Source: Lentimicrobiaceae bacterium (lineage in GTDB: Bacteria > Bacteroidota > Bacteroidia > Bacteroidales > JAGNHN01). Taken from it: a stretch of 42,626 nt of DNA. The notes under the pieces were generated by a model. That model saw only the letters and a program-made list of their open reading frames with translations, made no database searches and was not told the DNA's origin. Each line of letters starts with the position of its first letter. Positions within the stretch are counted from its first letter, which is position 1. A program made the translations under genes and the position numbers. This document shows, piece by piece, positions 27,186 through 34,878 of the stretch. The stretch is from the NCBI GenBank assembly GCA_018001695.1, contig JAGNHN010000031.1, positions 1 through 42,626 of the forward strand. The letters are read 5' to 3'.

Positions 27186-28973
27186 ATGTCCATCATATCC
27201 CGCATCACCGACCATATCGTAAAGGCCGGAACTGTTTGCTTTAACACAAGCTTTCCAATTGCGCAAATCAATCTGGAGCCTACACGCCCGGATGTAAAAG
27301 GTGATCTAACGCTGGTCGTATTTCCGCTGGTCAGGTTGTCCAAAAGAAGCCCGGAGGATACAGCCCAGGAGATTGGCCGTTTTTTGCTGCAGCATATACC
27401 TGAAATAGCGTCCTTTAACGTAATAAAAGGCTTTCTCAACCTATGCTTCACCGACGGTTACTTTCTTGATCAGACATGCCAGTGGCTGGGAGCACCAATA
27501 TCTGAGCGCATTGATAGCAAGGAAAGTCGCAGGATTGTTATCGAGTTTTCTTCCCCCAATACCAACAAACCACTTCACCTGGGTCATATCCGGAATAATC
27601 TGCTTGGGTTCTCGCTCAGCAGGCTGCTCATGGCCAATGGCCATCAGGTATATCGTGTTAACCTTGTCAATGACCGCGGTATTCATATCTGCAAATCCAT
27701 GCTTGCATGGCTAAAATGGGGTAATGGTGAAACCCCGGAGAAATCTGGAATAAAAGGTGATCATCTGGTCGGGAAGTATTATGTTTTGTTCGACCAGTAT
27801 TACAAAGAAGAAGCGGCGGCACTGATGGCCTCCGGCGTGGAAGAGAAGGAGGTAATGCAGCAATCTTCGCTCATGGAGGAGGCCCGGCAGATGTTGCGAC
27901 AATGGGAAGCCAATGATGCAAAGACGAGATCGCTCTGGGAGATGATGAACAACTGGGTTTACGAAGGATTCACTGCGACTTACCATCAATTGGGCATCGA
28001 CTTCGACAAAATCTATTATGAGTCCCAAACCTACCAGCTTGGTAAAGTGCTGGTTCAGGAAGGGCTGGATATGGGGGTATTTCATAAGCGGCAGGATGGA
28101 TCTGTCTGGGTTGACCTCAGCAATGAAGGACTGGACGAGAAACTGCTGTTGAGGTCAGATGGCACGTCTGTTTACATTACACAGGACATAGGAACCGCCC
28201 AGCTACGGCACGATGATTATGAAGCAGATGAGTTGGTGTATGTCGTGGGTAATGAGCAGAACTACCATTTTGATGTATTGCAGAAAGTCATGGCCCGGCT
28301 GGGAAGGGAATGGAGTCAACGTATCCGGCACTACAGTTATGGGATGGTAGAATTGCCCCATGGGCGCATGAAATCAAGGGAAGGTACAGTGGTAGATGCT
28401 GATGACCTGATGGCCGAGATGCTGCAGACCGCAAGAAAGCGTACTGAGGAATTGGGAAAACTGGAAGATTTACAGGGTGATGAAGCGACTGAGCTGTTCA
28501 GGATCGTGGGTCTGGCTGCCCTGAAGTATTATATTCTAAAAGTGGATCCAAAAAAGACCATGACCTTCAACCCCGAGGAATCCGTTGATTTCAATGGTAA
28601 TACAGGACCCTTCATTCAATACACCTACGCACGTATTCGCTCGGTCCAGCGAAAAGCGGATGCGATGGAGATCCAGGCGCGTGTTCCGGCACCCGGCTTT
28701 AACATTGAAGACGAAGAAAAAGAGCTACTTAAATGGATCATGCTCTATCAGGACCGACTGAAGGAAGCAGGCATGGCATACAGTCCGGCGCTCATTGCCA
28801 ACTATGCTTATGATCTGGCCCGGGAATTCAATCAATTCTACCAGTCATGCCCAATTCTCAAAGCAGAAAGCCCTGATAGAAGTGCCTATCGCCTTGCCCT
28901 GGCCGGACTTACAGCAGATACACTGAAGCATGCATTATGGATACTTGGGATAGAAGTCCCGGAGCGCATGTAA
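27186..28973 (+). CDS. argS: Arginyl-tRNA synthetase
   Basis: A 595-aa class I synthetase that charges tRNA-Arg. In order: an N-terminal Add-1-type domain (1 to about 110), the class I HxGH motif HLGH (131-134) in SSPNTNKPLHLGHIRNN, a degenerate KMSKS loop (GRMKSREG), and a C-terminal DALR-type helical anticodon domain that begins around NTGPFIQYTYAR and runs to the end. Length is normal. It is monocistronic, facing a convergent outer-membrane gene. Confidence 0.96.
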   Translation: MSIISRITDHIVKAGTVCFNTSFPIAQINLEPTRPDVKGDLTLVVFPLVRLSKRSPEDTAQEIGRFLLQHIPEIASFNVIKGFLNLCFTDGYFLDQTCQWLGAPISERIDSKESRRIVIEFSSPNTNKPLHLGHIRNNLLGFSLSRLLMANGHQVYRVNLVNDRGIHICKSMLAWLKWGNGETPEKSGIKGDHLVGKYYVLFDQYYKEEAAALMASGVEEKEVMQQSSLMEEARQMLRQWEANDAKTRSLWEMMNNWVYEGFTATYHQLGIDFDKIYYESQTYQLGKVLVQEGLDMGVFHKRQDGSVWVDLSNEGLDEKLLLRSDGTSVYITQDIGTAQLRHDDYEADELVYVVGNEQNYHFDVLQKVMARLGREWSQRIRHYSYGMVELPHGRMKSREGTVVDADDLMAEMLQTARKRTEELGKLEDLQGDEATELFRIVGLAALKYYILKVDPKKTMTFNPEESVDFNGNTGPFIQYTYARIRSVQRKADAMEIQARVPAPGFNIEDEEKELLKWIMLYQDRLKEAGMAYSPALIANYAYDLAREFNQFYQSCPILKAESPDRSAYRLALAGLTADTLKHALWILGIEVPERM

Positions 28974-29011
28974 GAAAACTGCGTGAAGGATCCTGAGTGG
29001 CCATTCAGGCC

Positions 29012-30403
29012 TTACAGCGTCTCGGAAGGCTCCTCCTCCATCATCTTCATCAACTTCTCCTTCCGGTCCATTGGTTTGCCAAATACGAGGTTCATTCCCA
29101 TATGAAGGGAAAAGCTTCGCATCTGTTCCGGCCAGATAACATTCAGTATGTTATCGCCTAGGATATACAACTGCATAGGTCCCAGTTTCATCGTCAGACC
29201 TGCGCCAATGTCATAGTAGCTGCGGTTCCTTATGGTGTATGAACCTGATAATGAGAGCACCCTACCCAGGCGTTGGTGTAGTGCAAAGTTGAATATCGGA
29301 TAAAACCTGTCGGCAAAGTATTCACCGCGCATGAGTGCGCCCAGACGCGTGTTCCGGGTAAACTGGTATTCGGCAGAGGCGAAAATCAAAGGCTGGAGTG
29401 CCCGGCTATAAGAGGCCTTCTCGCTTTGAAGATCAAAGATAATCTTAAGTGTATCAACGATTTTGTCGAGCTGAGCAGTAAAATCCACACTATCTGCTTT
29501 GAACACATCACCTATCTCCAGACCGCTGAAAGTGTACTCACCCTCCTTCACATAATGGCGTTTTGCTTCAGCCTCCCAACGGATAGAACCCATATCGAAA
29601 ATCCCTGCACTGAGTCGCCACCGATCTGTGGGCATGAAAGTCGCTGCGGCATCAAAACTGAATCCCGGATTGCGAAACATGAACAATTCCGGATCCACTT
29701 CAAAGTTAAAATCCAGCTCCTTGCTGATATCGATCTCAGCTCCGGCTGTATAGAGATCCAACCCGCTACGGATACGGATAGCGTAGGATTCAGGATCTGT
29801 GTATAATTCAAAAGCACTGGGTTGAATATGTGCATGTCCCAGTCCAGAGAGGAATTTGAAACGTCCTGCGACAATCCAATGATTGCCAATCGGAAGTGAC
29901 ATGCCTACTGCAGCCTCGCCATAAGCTGATGCTTCCACAGCAAGTGCGCTCAGGTCCACAGGTTCACCGATGAAGGCCCCATTGCCTTTCCATAAGAATT
30001 CAAGCAGGCTTTTAGGATATGCAAAACGGAAGCGGTTGCGCTCCGCAAGGCTCATTGTGAGGTAGGCTCGTTTGATCCTGAACCCAAAGGAAAGCAGATC
30101 CAGATCGGCTGTAACACCAATTAAATTCTCGTTCTCAAGGTTTGAGAGAATAAAACCTGGATCTATCAGGAAAGTATCATTGGGTAATTCCTGTACAATA
30201 TCCCGGAATGAAACGCCCATGTCAACGCCAACATAGACAGAGGAAATGGCAGGCAAGCCAATAAAAAACTTATAGTCTGGTAGCTGGGCTGGGTTCGAAC
30301 GCAAGGACTGCGGAACCCAGTTCATATGATGTATGATTTGTGTCTCCTGAGCCTGGCCCCAGGCGAAGGTCATCAGCAGCACGACTGGTAGTAATCTTTT
30401 CAT
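29012..30403 (-). CDS. DUF5723 family outer-membrane beta-barrel protein
   Basis: A 463-aa protein with a signal peptide (MKRLLPVVLLMTFAWGQAQ). Its body is rich in alternating hydrophobic/polar strands ending in aromatic residues and repeats phrases such as LSAGIFDMGSIRW and LGALMRGEYFADRFYP, typical of an outer-membrane barrel. The start of the mature region (NWVPQSLRSNPAQLPDYKFFIGLPAISS) matches the DUF5723 pattern. The function is unknown. It is the last of four minus-strand envelope genes, 17 bases after a large lipoprotein gene, so the two are probably translated from one message and may interact. A charged C-terminal tail (EKLMKMMEEEPSE) follows the barrel. Confidence 0.8.
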   Translation of the reverse strand: MKRLLPVVLLMTFAWGQAQETQIIHHMNWVPQSLRSNPAQLPDYKFFIGLPAISSVYVGVDMGVSFRDIVQELPNDTFLIDPGFILSNLENENLIGVTADLDLLSFGFRIKRAYLTMSLAERNRFRFAYPKSLLEFLWKGNGAFIGEPVDLSALAVEASAYGEAAVGMSLPIGNHWIVAGRFKFLSGLGHAHIQPSAFELYTDPESYAIRIRSGLDLYTAGAEIDISKELDFNFEVDPELFMFRNPGFSFDAAATFMPTDRWRLSAGIFDMGSIRWEAEAKRHYVKEGEYTFSGLEIGDVFKADSVDFTAQLDKIVDTLKIIFDLQSEKASYSRALQPLIFASAEYQFTRNTRLGALMRGEYFADRFYPIFNFALHQRLGRVLSLSGSYTIRNRSYYDIGAGLTMKLGPMQLYILGDNILNVIWPEQMRSFSLHMGMNLVFGKPMDRKEKLMKMMEEEPSETL

Positions 30404-30420
30404 ATTCCTGTGGATCCCGG

Positions 30421-32016
30421 TTAATCATTGATCTGAATGCGGAGGGCAGCGGCTGCACCCATCCTGACCTTTATCTCGTAATCCTCGTAAATCCTGACCA
30501 GATCCTGCCCGGCTGTTTTCAGCCGCCCCCTCAGGATAATTTTATCAGCTGCCAGAAATGCATCCAGCTTACTGCCTTCAAGGGTAATGTCCACGGAGCG
30601 CTTACCCGGAGCAATGACCCGCTTGTCAGATCCGCTGCCAATGATACCGGGAGGCAAAAGATTCGTCATTCCATTGAATAATGAATCGGTGATTTGTTGA
30701 GCAGGTCCAAACATATACGCCTGAAAATCCACTTCAATAGGAAAGGTGTTTTCGAATACAAGGCGCAATGTAAGGGATTGAGCCTCTTCCAGGCTATCAA
30801 CATCCAGCTCAACGGTATCCTGCATAACAATTCCACCTACTTTCCCTGCCAGAGGGACATCTACTTTAAACCTGAAACGAATCTCTGAAGTATCCAGAAT
30901 GAAGTTGTCGCCGCTGGTACCAGGGGGATTCAGGGTAGCAGAGAAACTATAGTACACCAGTTGCGGCGCAATTTTGAATGCCTCAATAACATCCTGACTG
31001 CTCATTGAGATATTGGATCTGGCGAAACTGCCGGCTGCCGATACTGGAGGTGCCTGGATAAGGATTGATGCCGGCAGGTCATCAATTACGACCTTGTAGG
31101 GCGGGTTGACGGTCGAGCTTGCCCATATCTCATTGGGGTTGACTTCTATTGGCAGCCCAAAAGAATTATCTACTTCTATTTCCAACTTTACTTCTTCGAG
31201 ATCAACTTCGCCCAGTTCCACCTGATTAAACAGGCCGATGTCAAAAATATCCGTGAAACTTTCAGTATAAGTTCCCAGTCGCCCGAAAACATCCCGGAAC
31301 CTGATCTGCTCGATTCTGTCGTGCATATCAACGGTATAAGTGGCTGTATCCTGATTATTGTCGCCATACACAATAAGTTTGTAATCAGGCTGGATGGTAT
31401 TGCGAAGCCCTTTGCTCCCCTGACTGAGATAAATGACAGAACCTGTTAAATCAATGACCTGATTGATTATAACCGGGAGGGTTCCTGTATAGATATGGGC
31501 AATTTCAAAAGAAATGGATTGACCATTCCGTTTCACAAAAGGCAGATTCACTTTGATTTTTCCGGAATGTTTCAGATTGGAAACCAGATTGATATTAAAC
31601 AGCGCATCCACGTGCATGCTATCGACACTCTCGCCATTGGGAAAATTAACGACGACCGGGTCACCATATGCAATAACGATGCTGTCGCCTGGAGGCACAC
31701 CGGGGGGCATCAGGAAGTTTATACTGGTCTGCAGTTCCTGGTCAGGGATATCGAGATATGAGGTTGCATTGGCAGCCATTTGCTCACTCTCATAAATAAG
31801 GTGAACCAGACCGGTTGTGGAGTCTGCGATGATATTACTGCCAACATTTTTCAGAATATCATCCATCCCCAGGGAGGCCGAAACGAGCGGGGCCGCCAGC
31901 AGGGGCTCCCAATCGGCCACCTTGTAGGTGTACTGATCATAGTCCTTCAGGCATGAGGATAGCAGAAAGGCTATGCTCAGGGTAGCCACAATAACAAGAG
32001 GTCTGACAATATTCAT
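30421..32016 (-). CDS. Uncharacterised large lipoprotein
   Basis: A 531-aa protein with a lipoprotein signal (lipobox FLLSSC, lipidated Cys22). The mature part is beta-rich and acidic and contains no enzyme motif that I recognise. Two segments resemble each other in layout (GDPVVVNFPNGESVDSMHV and DTVELDVDSLEEAQSLTLRL, each followed by a NxFPIEV/KVNLPF-type strand), suggesting repeated Ig-like or adhesin-like folds. It lies 47 bases after a smaller lipoprotein gene and 17 bases before the DUF5723 barrel gene. Outer-membrane anchoring is likely; the role is unknown. Confidence 0.75.
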   Translation of the reverse strand: MNIVRPLVIVATLSIAFLLSSCLKDYDQYTYKVADWEPLLAAPLVSASLGMDDILKNVGSNIIADSTTGLVHLIYESEQMAANATSYLDIPDQELQTSINFLMPPGVPPGDSIVIAYGDPVVVNFPNGESVDSMHVDALFNINLVSNLKHSGKIKVNLPFVKRNGQSISFEIAHIYTGTLPVIINQVIDLTGSVIYLSQGSKGLRNTIQPDYKLIVYGDNNQDTATYTVDMHDRIEQIRFRDVFGRLGTYTESFTDIFDIGLFNQVELGEVDLEEVKLEIEVDNSFGLPIEVNPNEIWASSTVNPPYKVVIDDLPASILIQAPPVSAAGSFARSNISMSSQDVIEAFKIAPQLVYYSFSATLNPPGTSGDNFILDTSEIRFRFKVDVPLAGKVGGIVMQDTVELDVDSLEEAQSLTLRLVFENTFPIEVDFQAYMFGPAQQITDSLFNGMTNLLPPGIIGSGSDKRVIAPGKRSVDITLEGSKLDAFLAADKIILRGRLKTAGQDLVRIYEDYEIKVRMGAAAALRIQIND

Positions 32017-32063
32017 GACAGAAAGGGATTATACAGGTAATCAGTATGCGGAGATGACAAAAA

Positions 32064-32879
32064 CTAATCCATGAAATAAGGCACGGAGCTTCCGCCAAAG
32101 AGGAATAGTACCTTGGCATCACATTCACCATTGCCAAAATCCACACTGCCGGTTTCTACCGGAAGCCCTGGTATGGTGATGTTGATAAGACCTTTGGAAA
32201 TCCATTCGCAGTCGCGTCCATATTCTAGGTCATTGGCCACCTCAACATCATAGGAGTTCCCTCCCACAACATTCCCGGTAACGGTTGAACCAGTCAGCAT
32301 GGCGATCCTGTCGTCTGAAATATCTCCCGGGGTCAGGGCACCCTGCAGCCAACGCAAAGTCCTTGATGTTGCCCAATTGAATACTTTTCCGGTTGTCTGT
32401 GTCACAACACCTCCAATTACCTGCATCTGCAAGTCATAGTTTCCACCAGAGATGAAGTTTTGCAGGGTCTGTGTTCCTTCAATCTTATCATCATTCAGAT
32501 AATAATCCAGAAGCTGAGCGCTAAGCTGGCCCGTGTAATTCAGGTAATCTCCGTTAAGGCTCACATGCATTGCACCGCGACGGTTTTTACCATCCGGGCA
32601 CAGCACATTGGTGGAGCCGTAATCGACGATCATAGCTGTGTCACCGGGAAGCAAACTTACTTGTGCCCCATCGACCTGAACACTGCCATTGGCCCATAAA
32701 ACACTATCCCTCACCGCTTTATCGATGACCTTAAAAATATCAAAGAAGGCTGTCTCGCCGGTGACATAAGCTTTGGCACCTTCGATATTGGCATCCAGGT
32801 TATCAATCAGATCCTCATCGTCGCAGGATGAGAAGCTCAAGGCAAAGATGAAGGCAAGTGGTAGTAGTAGTTTTTTCAT
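32064..32879 (-). CDS. Uncharacterised lipoprotein, paralogue of the next upstream gene
   Basis: A 271-aa lipoprotein (lipobox SFSSC, Cys19). I start it at the ATG at 32879 (MKKLLLPLAF); an in-frame ATG at 32897 adds six residues ahead of a normal signal peptide. The mature protein aligns over its length with the upstream gene: VDxAxRDSxLxASG, LCPDGxNRRGAM versus MCTDGLVRRGSM, LLDYYLNDDKIEG versus FQDYYVDDKRVEG, and a shared ending GxGECDAxVxxxFxG. No function is known. It has a -7 element of its own, so it may be transcribed both separately and with its neighbours. Confidence 0.78.
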   Translation of the reverse strand: MKKLLLPLAFIFALSFSSCDDEDLIDNLDANIEGAKAYVTGETAFFDIFKVIDKAVRDSVLWANGSVQVDGAQVSLLPGDTAMIVDYGSTNVLCPDGKNRRGAMHVSLNGDYLNYTGQLSAQLLDYYLNDDKIEGTQTLQNFISGGNYDLQMQVIGGVVTQTTGKVFNWATSRTLRWLQGALTPGDISDDRIAMLTGSTVTGNVVGGNSYDVEVANDLEYGRDCEWISKGLINITIPGLPVETGSVDFGNGECDAKVLFLFGGSSVPYFMD

Positions 32880-32917
32880 GATGTTAAAGATTATCAAAGT
32901 GATTGAAGGCAGTTGAA

Positions 32918-32944
32918 CAAAAGTATGGAAGATGATGAATTCAA
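32918..32944 (-). promoter_or_regulatory. Putative promoter of the second lipoprotein gene
   Basis: On the minus strand TACTTTTG (32918-32925) matches the -7 consensus. A TTG (32942-32944) lies 16 bases upstream, slightly short of the usual 19. It lies between the two paralogous lipoprotein genes. Confidence 0.4.
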
Positions 32945-32959
32945 TAAGTTAATTATATG

Positions 32960-33787
32960 TTAATCAAGATAAAAGGAAATCGTCTCACCATTAAAATAAA
33001 GATCAACCCTGGCATCACATTCACCCCGACCGTAGGTAACACTGCCAAAGCGGATAAATAAAGCTGGCATATCGAGTGAAAGGACACCACTGCTGATCCA
33101 GGGACATGGCCGACCCATTGATAGTGGTTCTTTTGCATTTGCATTCCAGTCGATTCCACTGACTGAACGGCCATAATACCGGCTGTCACTCAGAATCATG
33201 ACACTGTCGTCAAGAATGTCGAAGGGCGTATTCATGCCTTTAAACCAGGACCAGGTTATATCCGCATTCCAATTCGCTATTTCAGGTACTTCGCCCAGCT
33301 TCCCATTATCGATCTGCATCCTTACATTCCAGGGATTATCGAAGGCCAATGAACCAGAGGTGATGCTCAGTTCACCTTCTACCCTTTTGTCATCGACGTA
33401 GTAATCCTGAAATCGAATGATGAGGAATAATGAATCCCCCAGGTAGCCCGTGGGGAAGTCTGCCCGCATGCTGCCCCTTCTCACCAATCCGTCGGTGCAC
33501 ATTATATTACTGTCACCAAAACTGATCAAAAAGCTATAATCTGTTGGTCCGGCAGTGACTAGGGCGCCTCCGATTAAGGCGGTACCTGATGCCAACAGGA
33601 GGCTGTCGCGGGCTGCTTCATCCACCAGCAGGTAGGCATGATGATAAACAGCCTGTCCCAGCAAGATCTCGCTGGTCACGCTAACATTGGTGCGTACATC
33701 CTCGGCCAGACTTTCTTCACAGGCCTGGAAACAGAACATGCTCAGCAGGGTACCAAGCAGAAATAACATTAAAGTTTGATTTCGCAT
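32960..33787 (-). CDS. Uncharacterised lipoprotein, paralogue of the downstream gene
   Basis: A 275-aa lipoprotein (signal MRNQTLMLFLLGTLLSMFCFQAC, lipidated Cys23). It shares with the following gene the RDS, TDG-RRGSM, DYYVDDKRVEG and PCPWISSG blocks and the C-terminal GRGECDARVDLYFNG, with modest overall identity, so the duplication is old. Cysteines in the TDG, PCPW and GECDA blocks are shared and could form disulfides. It is the first gene of the four-gene envelope stretch and has a strong promoter. Confidence 0.78.
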   Translation of the reverse strand: MRNQTLMLFLLGTLLSMFCFQACEESLAEDVRTNVSVTSEILLGQAVYHHAYLLVDEAARDSLLLASGTALIGGALVTAGPTDYSFLISFGDSNIMCTDGLVRRGSMRADFPTGYLGDSLFLIIRFQDYYVDDKRVEGELSITSGSLAFDNPWNVRMQIDNGKLGEVPEIANWNADITWSWFKGMNTPFDILDDSVMILSDSRYYGRSVSGIDWNANAKEPLSMGRPCPWISSGVLSLDMPALFIRFGSVTYGRGECDARVDLYFNGETISFYLD

Positions 33788-33806
33788 CTTGCTGGCAAAC
33801 AGATTT

Positions 33807-33836
33807 CAAATATAACACATCCAATCTACTTTTCAA
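33807..33836 (-). promoter_or_regulatory. Promoter of the envelope lipoprotein cluster
   Basis: On the minus strand TTG (33834-33836) lies exactly 19 bases before TATATTTG (33807-33814), a full Bacteroidetes consensus match about 20 bases before the start codon at 33787. Confidence 0.6.
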
Positions 33837-33951
33837 CCAGTTACATACAAAATACATCAAAATATCATACGCAATTACATGCCATCGTGATATTCAAATA
33901 TTGTGTTAACGGGTTAGTGTATTGAACGTATTCCAGTGATGTAGTGTTGCG

Positions 33952-34779
33952 TCAGAGATCCAGTTTAAGGATGCGGGATTTGATCAGGCCCACATCCCGG
34001 CGAAGTTCGGCTACGGTAGAGGCCAGGTCCGTATCCCTGACATTGCTTCCGGGGAGTTCTTCACTGATATAATGTACAAAGCGCCAGATCTCGCGGATGT
34101 TCTTCACATCCACTTCATAGGGGTCATAGGCTGGATTGAGAGAGTAGAGAACCAGGCGGGCATCCTGGCTGATGCGGTTTTCCACCACCTTAAAAACGAT
34201 CCCTTCATCCAGGGTCAGGATAATATAAGCCATGCGATCGCGGAGGGTGAGCCAGTCCTCGACATATTCTCCCGTGATCCAGGCGCCGTCAGGGATGGGG
34301 AGCATGGAATCGCCGCTGATCTGAAAGGTTCGGTATTTCTTATGTCTGGAAAGAAAAGGCAATTGAAAAGCTGGCAGTACCTGGATAAACTCGGGATCGG
34401 CAAAGCCTTTGCGGTATCCTGCCTGGGCTTTCTCCGGAACAAGCTCGATATTATCCTCATTGGCTGCATTGACAGTGGTAGCCAGCACCCTGAGATGGGT
34501 CCCATGGACATGGACGTCATATCCCCTTTCGAGCTGAGACAGTTCCCGTTCTCCCAGTTGACTCAGATCAACACGGATAAGGGTATCGACGGCCACGCCG
34601 AAATATGTGGAAAACTGGACCAGGGCCGGGATACCGGGCTGGGCCACTTCATTCTCATACCCGCTCAGGGTCGAGCGCTTCATCCCCAGGGCAAAGGCTA
34701 CATCATCCTGGGTTTTCCCCTTGCGTTTCCGCAGCAGGCGGATATTGGATGAAAAAAAATTCGGGGCTTGACTTGTCAT
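33952..34779 (-). CDS. XRE-family, S24 LexA-like repressor
   Basis: A 275-aa regulator. The N-terminal helix-turn-helix (about residues 9-65, LRKRKGKTQDDVAFALGMKRSTLSGYE) is of the Cro/CI type. The C-terminal S24 domain carries the Ser-Lys dyad Ser158 (SGDSMLPI) and Lys197 (IVFKVV), 39 residues apart. An Ala120-Gly121 bond in KAQAGY sits where LexA/CI proteins self-cleave. This predicts a repressor that inactivates itself on RecA filaments. It is divergent from dinB-dnaE with only 99 bases between, and its promoter overlaps a perfect palindrome, so it probably represses both itself and the polymerases. No integrase or other phage genes are nearby. Confidence 0.88.
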   Translation of the reverse strand: MTSQAPNFFSSNIRLLRKRKGKTQDDVAFALGMKRSTLSGYENEVAQPGIPALVQFSTYFGVAVDTLIRVDLSQLGERELSQLERGYDVHVHGTHLRVLATTVNAANEDNIELVPEKAQAGYRKGFADPEFIQVLPAFQLPFLSRHKKYRTFQISGDSMLPIPDGAWITGEYVEDWLTLRDRMAYIILTLDEGIVFKVVENRISQDARLVLYSLNPAYDPYEVDVKNIREIWRFVHYISEELPGSNVRDTDLASTVAELRRDVGLIKSRILKLDL

Positions 34780-34787
34780 TTGAAAAA

Positions 34788-34831
34788 TGATTATATTATC
34801 GTCTGACTTTTGATTATATTTTAATCAAAAG
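34788..34831. promoter_or_regulatory. Operator palindrome for the S24 repressor
   Basis: A perfect inverted repeat, CTTTTGATTA - 5 bases - TAATCAAAAG, spans 34807-34831. A second partial site begins at 34788: TGATTATATT occurs at 34788-34797 and again at 34811-34820, 23 bases apart, about two helical turns. The palindrome overlaps the minus-strand -7 element of the repressor and lies in the likely promoter for dinB. Confidence 0.7.
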
Positions 34832-34857
34832 TAAAACAAAACACATATCGTTGTCAA
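34826..34857 (-). promoter_or_regulatory. Promoter of the S24 repressor gene
   Basis: On the minus strand TACTTTTG (34826-34833) matches the -7 consensus and has a TTG 21 bases upstream (34855-34857). The -7 element shares bases with the right arm of the palindrome, so repressor binding would block its own transcription. Confidence 0.55.
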
Positions 34858-34878
34858 GTTTTAATAAAGAAAAACATC

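Noticed and set aside
28986..29012. Terminator between argS and the DUF5723 gene
   Set aside because: A 5-bp CCTGA/TCAGG stem with weak flanking pairs and no T-tail is not distinguishable from chance.
33952..34779. Prophage repressor (CI-like) marking an integrated phage
   Set aside because: Domain layout is CI-like, but no integrase, structural or replication phage genes lie nearby; the divergent neighbours are repair polymerases.
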